Assembly (NCBI GenBank): GCA_018333405.1
Contig: JAGXSR010000134.1
Span: 1-7,587, forward strand
DNA from: Dethiobacter sp.
Lineage (GTDB): Bacteria > Bacillota > Dethiobacteria > DTU022
Reading direction: 5' to 3'
Length of the DNA: 7,587 bases
The first letter of the stretch is position 1, and each line of letters begins with the position of its first letter. The position numbers and the translations under genes were made by a program. The notes below the pieces were generated by a model. That model searched no databases and was not told where the DNA came from. It saw nothing but the letters and a program-made list of their open reading frames with translations. Below are positions 1 through 6,106 of the stretch, one piece after another.

Positions 1-745
1 GGCCGATTTTCACTTCCTCTACCGGATCGGCGGTCAACGATACGCGCAGGGTATCCCCAATGCCTTCGGCCAGCAGTGTCCCAATGCCCACTGCACTTTT
101 CACGGTTCCGGAGAGCACAGTTCCCGCCTCGGTCACCCCAAGATGGATCGGATATGGGGCAAGGCCGGCAAAAAGCCGGTTTGCCTCGATCGTGGTCAGC
201 ACATCGGAAGCTTTTAATGAAACAATAATATTTTGAAATTGAGCTTTCTCCAATACCTGCAAATATTCCAGAGCGGAATCAACCAATGCTTCTGCCTTTG
301 CCGCCCCATGTTTTTTTAAGCGGCTCGTCTCCAGTGACCCGGCGTTAACACCGACCCTAAGCGCAGCCCCCTGATCCGCTGCAGCCCGGGCCAGATCCCG
401 CAGTTTCTCTTTTCCGCCGATGTTTCCCGGATTGATTCTCACTTCGGAGGCCCCGTGTTGCAGGGCCAGATAGGCCAAGCGGAGATCGAAATGTATATCC
501 GCGATGATGGGTATGGACGATTCCTGCACCAACCTCGAAATACTGCGCGCCGCCCTAGCGTCAGGAACCGCAACCCTGATCAGTTCACAGCCGGCGGCGG
601 CCAGACGGTTGATCTGCGCCAGCGTGCTTGCCGTATCGTCTGTTTTCGTATTGGTCATAGATTGGATTGAGATCTGCGCCCCGCCGCCGATCATAATCCC
701 TCCTACCATGACCGCCAGGGACTGCCGGCGTTTGATGCTGCTCAT
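1..745 (-). CDS. ispG: 4-hydroxy-3-methylbut-2-enyl diphosphate synthase (IspG/GcpE), 3' end cut off by the window
   Basis: IspG converts methylerythritol cyclodiphosphate to HMBPP, the penultimate MEP-pathway step, in the cytoplasm with a [4Fe-4S] cluster and a reduced electron donor. My translation from the ATG at 745 gives 248 codons running off the window edge; the family is usually about 350-370 residues. Visible landmarks of the N-terminal TIM-barrel domain are GGGAQISIQSMTNT (20-33), AGCELIRVAVPD (51-62), IADIHFDLRLA (81-91), RINPGNIGG (103-111), HLGVTEAG (201-208) and GIGDTLRVSLTADP (228-241). The C-terminal domain that carries the three cluster cysteines lies outside the window, so whether it is intact cannot be judged. 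The start is set by GGAGGT at 756-751, 5 nt upstream. It lies 90 nt downstream of rseP, the widest gap on this side, so partly independent expression is possible. The family assignment is firm. Confidence 0.96.
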   Translation of the reverse strand, partial: MSSIKRRQSLAVMVGGIMIGGGAQISIQSMTNTKTDDTASTLAQINRLAAAGCELIRVAVPDARAARSISRLVQESSIPIIADIHFDLRLAYLALQHGASEVRINPGNIGGKEKLRDLARAAADQGAALRVGVNAGSLETSRLKKHGAAKAEALVDSALEYLQVLEKAQFQNIIVSLKASDVLTTIEANRLFAGLAPYPIHLGVTEAGTVLSGTVKSAVGIGTLLAEGIGDTLRVSLTADPVEEVKIG

Positions 746-754
746 GTCACACCT

Positions 755-772
755 CCGGCTTGCTTGAGCCGG
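755..772 (-). promoter_or_regulatory. Small hairpin overlapping the ispG ribosome binding site
   Basis: A perfect 6-bp inverted repeat (CCGGCT, 6-nt loop, AGCCGG) lies just upstream of ispG. Its 3' arm on the transcript shares two G residues with the GGAGGT Shine-Dalgarno sequence at 756-751. Folding could partly mask the ribosome binding site. No U-run follows, so it is not an intrinsic terminator. The stem is short and a regulatory role is inference. Confidence 0.35.
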
Positions 773-784
773 CGCTTATTAATT

Positions 785-826
785 TTCTGAATCCATATTC
801 TGATTTCTGAAACCTGAATCCTGAAT
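785..826. repeat. Degenerate 7-8 bp tandem repeat in the rseP-ispG spacer
   Basis: Read on the plus strand, the spacer holds TTCTGAAT (785-792), then after a 5-bp interruption TTCTGAT (798-804), TTCTGAAA (805-812), CCTGAAT (813-819) and CCTGAAT (820-826). All are variants of a (T/C)(T/C)CTGAAT-like unit. The array fills about half of the spacer between the rseP stop and the ispG ribosome binding site. It contains no convincing promoter or terminator. Its function is unknown; low-complexity expansion by slippage is the simplest origin. Confidence 0.6.
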
Positions 827-835
827 TCTTCCCCC

Positions 836-1849
836 TTAAGGAATTATATCCCAGCGAATCAAGTCTCTATAGGTTACCAGCAGGATGAGCAGGATGAGCA
901 GGGCAAAGCCGACGAAGTGGACAAAGCCTTCTTTTTCCGGATCCAGAGGTTTTCCGCGCACCGCTTCAATCAGCAGAAACAACAACCGCCCCCCATCCAG
1001 CGAGGGCAAAGGCAGTAAATTGATCAGCCCAAGACTGATGCTGATCAGTCCGGTCAGCCAAAGCAAGTTAATGATGCCGGTTTGGGCGGCTTCACCCACC
1101 ACGATAATGATCCCCACCGGCCCGGTTACGTCAAGCGGCGCCTGTCCGGAAATAACCTGGTACATAGAATAGGCAACCTGACTGAAGCGATCAAAGCTGG
1201 CTCTCCAGGAGCTGACAAATTGATACCTTTCGACTACGGGAGCAATGCCGATCATTCCTCGCTCCGTCTCCGGAACCAATTCAACCACAGGTGAAAATTC
1301 AATAATTTGCCCATTGCGTTGCACCACCAGATCGATCGTTTTACCCGGCTTTCTGTTAACCGCTTCTACGACCTCCGTCCATTGCCGGATCTGTTCACCG
1401 TCTATGGATATTATTTCGTCTCCGGCCTGAAGGCCGGCCTGATCCGCAGGCGAATTCTGGAATACTTTTCCCAGGCGGGCGGTGTCCAGGGCTGGGATGC
1501 CGATCAGGAAAAAGAAAATGATAAAAAAAACGGTAACGGACAGCAAGAGGTTCATAAATGATCCCGCCGCCAGAACAGCAGCGCGCAGATGCAGTGGCTT
1601 TTTGTTAAAATTACCTGTCTCATCAGCGTCAGCAGGGTTTTCTCCCAACATCCGGCAAAACCCGCCCAGCGGGAAAAGGCGCAGCGAGTAGTCTGTCTCA
1701 TTTTTTCGCCGGCTGATCAATTTTGGGCCGAAACCGATAGCCAGCTCCAGCACCCTGATCCCGCTCAACCGGGCTGCCAGGAAATGACCCAGCTCATGGG
1801 CAAATATAAGCAGTCCGAAAACAAAAACTGAAGCAACAAAGGTCTGCAT
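836..1849 (-). CDS. rseP: RIP-type site-2 zinc metalloprotease (RseP/RasP family)
   Basis: This is an intramembrane protease of the S2P (M50) family, which in bacteria cleaves anti-sigma factors and leftover signal peptides within the cytoplasmic membrane. The 337-residue product shows the zinc and catalytic motif HELGH at 18-22 in the first membrane segment. A second hydrophobic segment spans about 98-120, and one PDZ domain spans about 126-182 (including AGLQAGDEIISIDG). The second metal-ligand motif NLLPLPSLDGGR is at 277-288, and a last membrane segment is at about 309-327. A single PDZ domain is usual for Gram-positive members; E. coli RseP has two. The open frame extends 38 codons further into dxr, but the ATG at 1849 matches the family N-terminus and follows AGGAG (1865-1861) at an 11-nt spacing, somewhat long. 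It lies 19 nt downstream of dxr, so it is cotranscribed with it. The substrate here is unknown. Confidence 0.95.
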   Translation of the reverse strand: MQTFVASVFVFGLLIFAHELGHFLAARLSGIRVLELAIGFGPKLISRRKNETDYSLRLFPLGGFCRMLGENPADADETGNFNKKPLHLRAAVLAAGSFMNLLLSVTVFFIIFFFLIGIPALDTARLGKVFQNSPADQAGLQAGDEIISIDGEQIRQWTEVVEAVNRKPGKTIDLVVQRNGQIIEFSPVVELVPETERGMIGIAPVVERYQFVSSWRASFDRFSQVAYSMYQVISGQAPLDVTGPVGIIIVVGEAAQTGIINLLWLTGLISISLGLINLLPLPSLDGGRLLFLLIEAVRGKPLDPEKEGFVHFVGFALLILLILLVTYRDLIRWDIIP

Positions 1850-1868
1850 CTTAAATTCAACTCCTGTT

Positions 1869-3020
1869 TTATCCGGCGATATAGTCCTGGGTCGCTTTCC
1901 GCGCCCAGGAATCCGCCGCGACGATATCCTCAAGCTCCGGCAATCCGACCGGCCGAAATTCATCCAGTATGGCTTTAATTACCTTGGGTATAGCAGAAAA
2001 AGAGAGCTTACCTTTCAAAAAATATTCCACAGCCACCTCATTGGCGGCGTTCAGGCAAGCCGCAGCCGTCCCTCCTGTCTTGCCGGCCCTGTACGCCAGA
2101 TCCAGGCAGGGGAATCGCTTCCGGTCCGGCTCATGAAAAACCCAGCTTTGTCCAAAAATGTTTAACTTAGGCCACCTGTTTTTTACTCTGATCGGATAAG
2201 TGAGAGCATACTGGATTGGCAGCCGCATATCCGGAAGGCCCAGCTGGGCAATGATTGAACCGTCTATATATTCCACAGCGGAATGGACAATGCTCTGGGG
2301 ATGTATAACCACCCGGATTTGATCCAGTTCCAGACCGAACAGCCATTTGGCTTCAAGAACCTCAAAGCCTTTATTCATCAATGTGGCTGAATCAACGGTA
2401 ATTTTGGGACCCATACACCAGTTCGGATGGTTCAATGTCTGCTTAAGTGTCACCTGCTCCATCTGATCGCCAGGCCAATCGCGGAAAGGGCCTCCGGATG
2501 CCGTCAGCCAGATCCTGCTGACCTGCCCTGATGGCGTATCACCCAGGCACTGCCAGATAGCCGAATGTTCACTGTCTACCGGAATCAATTTACCTCTCCT
2601 TAGCAGCCCCCTTTTTTCCAGAAATTCCCCTCCAACCACCAGCGCCTCCTTATTGGCCAAGGCTACTGTTTTCCCTGCTTCAAGTGCAGCCACTACCGAT
2701 TCAAACCCGCTGAAGCCGACCAGCGCCACTACCACTATCTCCACTCCGGGCCAGCAGGCTGCCAAAACTTGCCCGCCTGCGCCGGACTCCAGCCGGCAAA
2801 AATCTCTGCCCACACTCCGTTCAAACATGTTTGCGGCCTCAGGATCGCTTAGAACCACCAGTTCCGGCTTGAACTGTTTGGCCTGTATCGCCATTAAATC
2901 TGCGCTCCGGTTCGCGCTTAAAACCGCTACCCGGTAATCGGGAGCAAGCTCTGCCAAAACTTCCAGTGTCTGCTTGCCGATAGAGCCGGTGGATCCCAGA
3001 ACCGCTACTTTCTTGGGCAT
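1869..3020 (-). CDS. dxr: 1-deoxy-D-xylulose 5-phosphate reductoisomerase (DXR, IspC)
   Basis: DXR rearranges and reduces DXP to methylerythritol phosphate with NADPH and a divalent metal; it is the committed MEP-pathway step and the target of fosmidomycin. The 383-residue product has the NADPH-binding loop GSTGSIG (9-15) and LANKEALVVGG (121-131). The metal ligands are D149 and E151 in VDSEHSAIWQ, and E220 in NKGFEVLEA. The active-site flap NHPNWCMGPK is at 197-206, and LNAANEVAVEYF is at 323-334. Length is normal for the family and every expected catalytic residue is present. A longer TTG-initiated frame begins at 3044, overlapping the cdsA stop, but the ATG at 3020 has a strong AGAGGAG site and fits the family N-terminus. 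It sits 20 nt after cdsA and 19 nt before rseP. Together with ispG it places two MEP genes in this cluster. Confidence 0.97.
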   Translation of the reverse strand: MPKKVAVLGSTGSIGKQTLEVLAELAPDYRVAVLSANRSADLMAIQAKQFKPELVVLSDPEAANMFERSVGRDFCRLESGAGGQVLAACWPGVEIVVVALVGFSGFESVVAALEAGKTVALANKEALVVGGEFLEKRGLLRRGKLIPVDSEHSAIWQCLGDTPSGQVSRIWLTASGGPFRDWPGDQMEQVTLKQTLNHPNWCMGPKITVDSATLMNKGFEVLEAKWLFGLELDQIRVVIHPQSIVHSAVEYIDGSIIAQLGLPDMRLPIQYALTYPIRVKNRWPKLNIFGQSWVFHEPDRKRFPCLDLAYRAGKTGGTAAACLNAANEVAVEYFLKGKLSFSAIPKVIKAILDEFRPVGLPELEDIVAADSWARKATQDYIAG

Positions 3021-3025
3021 AATAT

Positions 3026-3032
3026 CTCCTCT
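3026..3032 (-). promoter_or_regulatory. Ribosome binding site that sets the dxr start
   Basis: AGAGGAG on the minus strand lies 5 nt upstream of the ATG at 3020. It supports this start over the upstream in-frame TTG at 3044, which would overlap the cdsA stop codon. Confidence 0.75.
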
Positions 3033-3040
3033 GCCCTCTG

Positions 3041-3841
3041 TCAAAACCTGTTTGCGAGCATATTAAAGTAATAGACAAACGGGGCCGCCAACAACAGGCT
3101 GTCTAAGCGATCAAGTATGCCGCCATGACCGGGGATAAGCCTTCCGGATTCCTGAACCTGGAACTGTCGTTTTAACGATGACTCCAGCAAATCCCCCAAC
3201 TGGGCAAAAACCGCTATTCCCAGCCCCAGTATAGCGGCCATCCAGACCGGCAGACCGATCACAGCCGGCGCCAGCACCGCTACAGCGATCGCGGAACAAA
3301 GCGTTCCAGCGGCTCCGCCCAGCGCTCCTTCCACAGATTTTTTCGGGCTAATTTCCGGCGCCAGCTTATGACTTCCCCACTTGGTTCCGATAAAATAGGC
3401 GAAGGTGTCGTTGACCCAGACGCCGACAAAAAGTATATAAGTATAGAGCATGCCATCCGGGAGCAAACGGATCAGCAGCATATAGCCGACAAAACCACCC
3501 AAATAGATTATACCCCAGAAAAACATCGCGGATTCCCAAAAATTAGCTTCAACAAATACTGCCAGCTGAGTCATCACCAGCGCAAAAAAAATCACCATCA
3601 ACAGGGGAAAAACCATGGCATACAGTTCGAAAAAAAGCAGGATTATAAACGCAGTTACTCCGACATATCCCAGGAAAGGCGGAAAACGGCTGCCTTTGGC
3701 TTTCAGCAAAGCGTCAAATTCCCATAGGCCTAAGTTTACAACCAGCAGTAAAAAAAAAGCGTACCACGGCCCTCCCAGATAGATTGCCCCTAACATTACC
3801 GGTACGCCCACCAGCGCAGAGATCACGCGCAAGTGTAACAT
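3041..3841 (-). CDS. cdsA: Phosphatidate cytidylyltransferase (CDP-diacylglycerol synthase)
   Basis: CdsA is an integral membrane enzyme that makes CDP-diacylglycerol from phosphatidic acid and CTP, the branch point for phospholipids. The 266-residue product has many hydrophobic segments, starting at about 5-40. It contains VWVNDTFAYFIG (141-152), SPKKSVEGALGG (165-176) and a C-terminal CDS signature from GDLLESSLKR (216-225) to PGHGGILDRLD (237-247). By family alignment the metal-binding aspartates D217, D244 and D247 are present. The odd point is at 230-231: the signature normally has Lys-Asp after SLKRxxxx, but here the codons read CAG GAA, giving Gln-Glu. The start is ATG at 3841, after a modest AAAGG/GGTGG-like site and 31 nt downstream of uppS. 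A run of nine T in the coding strand falls at codons 28-31. The family is certain; full activity is likely but not proven given Q230/E231. Confidence 0.95.
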   Translation of the reverse strand: MLHLRVISALVGVPVMLGAIYLGGPWYAFFLLLVVNLGLWEFDALLKAKGSRFPPFLGYVGVTAFIILLFFELYAMVFPLLMVIFFALVMTQLAVFVEANFWESAMFFWGIIYLGGFVGYMLLIRLLPDGMLYTYILFVGVWVNDTFAYFIGTKWGSHKLAPEISPKKSVEGALGGAAGTLCSAIAVAVLAPAVIGLPVWMAAILGLGIAVFAQLGDLLESSLKRQFQVQESGRLIPGHGGILDRLDSLLLAAPFVYYFNMLANRF

Positions 3842-3872
3842 AATCCACCGCCTTTACACCGTTACATCCTGT

Positions 3873-4622
3873 TTAAGAGCTGCCAAAACGGCGAGTCCTT
3901 TGTTGATAATCAAATATGGCCTGCAGAAGATGCATCCGGTTAAAATCAGGCCAGTATACCTCTGTAAACCACAATTCACTATATGCCAGCTGCCATAACA
4001 GAAAATTGCTGATCCGATATTCGCCGCTGGTGCGGATCAGCAGGTCGGGATCCGGAATCCTCAATCTTCCCGTATAAAGGTATGCGGAAAACTGGCTTTC
4101 GCTAAATTCCGAGTTGATTTTTCCAGCCAAAACGTCCTGAGTGATTTTACGTGCCGCCTGGGTTATCTCAGCCCGGGAACCATAGTTTAAAGCAAAGTTC
4201 AAAATCATCCCGGTGTTTTCCCGGGTTGCCTCCAGTCCTTTGCCGATGGCTTTACACACCTGTTGGGGCAACCTTCCCGGATCACCGACAAAATGCACAC
4301 GCACATTATTTTTTACCAGTTCCGGCAGCTCCGAGGTCAGGTATTGCTCAGGCAGATTCATCAGGTAATTAACTTCCCAGGGAGGCCTCTTCCAGTTTTC
4401 CGTGGAAAAAGCAAACAAAGTCAGCACATTAATTTCTAACTGACTGCTGCAACGCACAATCGCCCGCACACTTTCCACACCTTGTTTGTGCCCGGCGGAG
4501 CGCGGTAAACCTCTTTCCCTGGCCCAGCGGCCATTTCCGTCCATGATGATCGCGACATGACCGGGTATCTTTTTTCTGTCGATTAGCTTCAGCAGTTCCT
4601 GCTCCTGCATCTTCCTTTGCAC
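3873..4622 (-). CDS. uppS: Di-trans,poly-cis-undecaprenyl diphosphate synthase (UppS)
   Basis: UppS is a cytoplasmic cis-prenyltransferase that adds eight isopentenyl units to farnesyl diphosphate, giving the C55 carrier lipid for peptidoglycan and other wall polymers. The 249-residue product has the HVAIIMDGNGRWA motif (22-34, catalytic D28), TLFAFSTENWKRP (68-80), FALNYGSRAEI (143-153) and DLLIRTSGEYRISNFLLWQ (193-211), followed by AYSELWFTEVYWPDF. Length is normal. Two starts are possible: GTG at 4622, preceded by GGTGAG at 8 nt, or ATG at 4610, where the AAGGA is too close at 2 nt; a stop lies two codons upstream of the GTG. I prefer the GTG, with moderate certainty. A 104-nt spacer separates it from frr, the widest gap in the window, but I see no convincing promoter there. 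Its isoprenoid substrates come from the pathway that includes dxr and ispG downstream. Confidence 0.96.
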   Translation of the reverse strand: MQRKMQEQELLKLIDRKKIPGHVAIIMDGNGRWARERGLPRSAGHKQGVESVRAIVRCSSQLEINVLTLFAFSTENWKRPPWEVNYLMNLPEQYLTSELPELVKNNVRVHFVGDPGRLPQQVCKAIGKGLEATRENTGMILNFALNYGSRAEITQAARKITQDVLAGKINSEFSESQFSAYLYTGRLRIPDPDLLIRTSGEYRISNFLLWQLAYSELWFTEVYWPDFNRMHLLQAIFDYQQRTRRFGSS

Positions 4623-4694
4623 CGATCAATCTCACCATCCAAAGGCAGCATCTCCTAGAATACAACAACAGGAAAATCTCCGGCTATCTAATCT

Positions 4695-4725
4695 CCGTCC
4701 CCTGTCTGTCACGCTCTCCTGACAG
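4695..4725. repeat. Inverted repeat with CCGTCCCC tract after frr (possible degraded palindromic element)
   Basis: Directly after the frr stop lies a perfect 6-bp inverted repeat, CTGTCA (4706-4711) and TGACAG (4720-4725) with an 8-nt loop. It is flanked by CCGTCCCCTGTC (4695-4706). No T-run follows on the minus strand, so it is not a standard intrinsic terminator, though it could stabilise the 3' end of an upstream transcript. The combination of TGACAG arms with a CCGTCCCC block resembles, from memory, short palindromic repeats scattered in clostridial genomes; that link is inference. The rest of the 104-nt spacer (4623-4694) shows nothing I can name. Confidence 0.45.
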
Positions 4726-4726
4726 T

Positions 4727-5284
4727 TTAAACCTCCATGATTTCGAGCTCTTTCTTCTCAAGCACAAGATCGATCTCTTTGATCTTATGGTCCGTCAGCT
4801 CCTGGATCTCATCCTGTGAGCGGCGCCGATCATCTTCGGATATTTCCGATTCTTTTTCCAACTTTTTAAGATCTTCATTAGCTTCCCGACGAACATTACG
4901 GATGCCTACCTTGCTCTCTTCCGCTTTTTTTCGGACATATCTTACCAGTTCTCTTCTGCGCTCTTCAGTAAGCTGGGGGATATTCAACCTGATCACAATA
5001 CCGTCGTTAGACGGAGTCAAACCCAAGTCTGACTTTAAAATCGCTTTCTCAATGTCAGTGATTGATTTCTTATCCCATGGCTGAATTACTAAAAGACGCG
5101 GCTCCGGCGCCGAAACGCCGGCCAGCTGTTTTAACGGGGTCATTGTATCGTAATAGTTGACCTCGATCCGGTCCAAAAGCGACGGATTAGCCCGCCCGGC
5201 ACGCACGGCGGTAAATTCCTTTTGCAGAGCGGACAGCACTTTGTTCATACTATCCTCGGCCTCAAGATAAATCTCTTCAATCAT
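4727..5284 (-). CDS. frr: Ribosome recycling factor (RRF)
   Basis: RRF works with EF-G to split post-termination ribosomes so that they can be reused. From the ATG at 5284 the product is 185 residues, exactly the usual length, and M13 lines up with the family N-terminus (xAExxM). Conserved stretches are VRAGRANPSLLD (27-38), the domain II region with PWDKKSITDIEKAI (69-82), SDLGLTPSNDG (85-95), LTEERRRELV (105-114) and RNVRREANEDLKKLEKE (129-145), then DDRRRSQDEIQELTD (151-165). Domain I is the helical bundle formed by both ends of the chain. An in-frame ATG at 5296 shares one base with the pyrH stop (TGATG), and a GTG lies at 5299; either would add 4-5 residues with a weak AAGGGCGG site. The ATG at 5284 itself has only a weak GGA upstream, so coupling to pyrH translation is likely whichever start is used. 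Confidence 0.96.
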   Translation of the reverse strand: MIEEIYLEAEDSMNKVLSALQKEFTAVRAGRANPSLLDRIEVNYYDTMTPLKQLAGVSAPEPRLLVIQPWDKKSITDIEKAILKSDLGLTPSNDGIVIRLNIPQLTEERRRELVRYVRKKAEESKVGIRNVRREANEDLKKLEKESEISEDDRRRSQDEIQELTDHKIKEIDLVLEKKELEIMEV

Positions 5285-5295
5285 GATTCCGATCA

Positions 5296-6015
5296 TCACC
5301 CGCCCTTGATTATGGTTCCGATATTTTCTCCCATAATTGCTTTCTTAATATTGCCCGGATTTAAACCGAACACAACCAGCTTGATTTTGTTATCCATGCA
5401 CAAGGAAGCCGCGGTCGTATCCATAACTCCCAGCCCCCTCCTGATCACTTCCATGTGGCTAAGCTCTTCAAAACGGTTTGCATTGGGGTTTTCCAGCGGA
5501 TCTTCGTCGTAGACGGCATCGACCTTGCCCTTAGCCAGCAAAATCACTTCTGCTTCAATTTCCGCAGCCCGCAGCGCGGCAGTGGTGTCGGTAGAAAAAT
5601 ATGGATTACCGGTGCCTCCGGCAAATATTACCACGCGGCCTTTTTCCAGATGGCGTAACGCCCGGCGGCGGATATATGGCTCGGCAACCTGCTGCATCTC
5701 CAAAGCCGTTTGAACCCGCGTATCTACCGCATTTCTTTCCAGCGCGTCCTGCAGGGCCAGAGCATTAATCACCGTAGCCAACATACCCATATAATCCGCT
5801 GTAGGCCTGTCCATACCCTTTTGCCCGGCCGGAGCGCCTCGCCAGATATTCCCGCCTCCGACTACTACGGCGATTTGGACCCCCTCGGTCATCACTTCTT
5901 TGATCTGTAAAGCGATACTTTCCAAAACCTGCTGGTCGATGCCATATCCTATATCTCCTGCCAGTGCTTCCCCGCTTAATTTTAAAACGATCCGTTTATA
6001 GGCAGGTTTTACCAC
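5296..6015 (-). CDS. pyrH: UMP kinase (uridylate kinase)
   Basis: PyrH phosphorylates UMP to UDP with ATP, a cytoplasmic hexameric enzyme of the amino-acid-kinase fold that controls pyrimidine nucleotide supply. The 239-residue product from GTG at 6015 has the usual length and motifs: YKRIVLKLSGEAL (6-18), VVVGGGNIWRG (50-60), D69/R70 followed by ADYMGMLAT (73-81), FAGGTGNPYFSTDT (131-144), KVDAVYDEDP (164-173) and MDTTA (198-202). The open frame runs 39 codons further upstream through the terminator into tsf, but that extension lacks family similarity and a ribosome binding site, whereas GGAGGT lies 6 nt before the GTG. The gene follows tsf after an intrinsic terminator, so its transcription must come from read-through or from a promoter not evident here. 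It abuts frr downstream with almost no gap. Confidence 0.97.
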   Translation of the reverse strand: MVKPAYKRIVLKLSGEALAGDIGYGIDQQVLESIALQIKEVMTEGVQIAVVVGGGNIWRGAPAGQKGMDRPTADYMGMLATVINALALQDALERNAVDTRVQTALEMQQVAEPYIRRRALRHLEKGRVVIFAGGTGNPYFSTDTTAALRAAEIEAEVILLAKGKVDAVYDEDPLENPNANRFEELSHMEVIRRGLGVMDTTAASLCMDNKIKLVVFGLNPGNIKKAIMGENIGTIIKGG

Positions 6016-6021
6016 AATTCT

Positions 6022-6027
6022 ACCTCC
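6022..6027 (-). promoter_or_regulatory. Ribosome binding site that sets the pyrH GTG start
   Basis: A perfect GGAGGT on the minus strand lies 6 nt upstream of the GTG at 6015. It decides the start against the ATG at 6132, which lies inside tsf and upstream of the terminator. Confidence 0.85.
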
Positions 6028-6036
6028 ATGTAGTAT

Positions 6037-6043
6037 TTCGACA
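6037..6043 (-). promoter_or_regulatory. Spo0A-box-like heptamer upstream of pyrH
   Basis: TGTCGAA on the minus strand matches the core of the 0A box (TGNCGAA) bound by the sporulation regulator Spo0A in Firmicutes. It lies in the short space between the tsf terminator and the pyrH ribosome binding site. A heptamer is short enough to occur by chance about once in a window this size on both strands, so only its position makes it notable. Confidence 0.25.
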
Positions 6044-6068
6044 GTTCTGCGTGCCAACCCTTTTTCAG

Positions 6069-6102
6069 AAAAAAAAAGAACACCGGTGAGAGTGTTCTTT
6101 TT
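6069..6102 (-). terminator. Rho-independent terminator between tsf and pyrH
   Basis: On the minus strand, AAAAAGAACAC (6102-6092), an 8-nt loop and GTGTTCTTTTT (6083-6073) form a perfect 11-bp stem. It is followed by a continuous T-run reaching 6069, nine T in all. It begins 4 nt after the tsf stop codon. It should end much of the rpsB-tsf transcript. The A-rich 5' arm makes it partly symmetrical, but with all neighbours on the minus strand that is the relevant direction. Confidence 0.88.
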
Positions 6103-6106
6103 ATCG

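Noticed and set aside
1850..1963. 38-codon upstream extension of rseP into dxr
   Set aside because: The extension is the out-of-frame reading of the dxr C-terminus and does not resemble any site-2 protease; the ATG at 1849 fits the family.
3368..3727. 119-codon plus-strand open frame opposite cdsA
   Set aside because: It is antisense to a clear membrane enzyme, has a Lys/Gln/His-rich low-complexity product, no ribosome binding site evident and no recognisable family; it is a shadow of cdsA codon use.
4429..4668. 79-codon minus-strand frame over the uppS start
   Set aside because: It is out of frame with the well-conserved uppS, has a Cys/Arg-rich unlikely composition and most of its length is inside uppS.
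4737..5084. 115-codon plus-strand open frame opposite frr
   Set aside because: It is a Ser-rich product of the antisense of Glu/Lys/Arg-rich RRF codons, a typical shadow frame with no independent support.
6044..6058. Sigma-54-like -24 element (TTGGCACG) upstream of pyrH
   Set aside because: The -24 half looks good, but the required GC at the -12 position ten bases after GG is TG here and the rest of the -12 element does not match.
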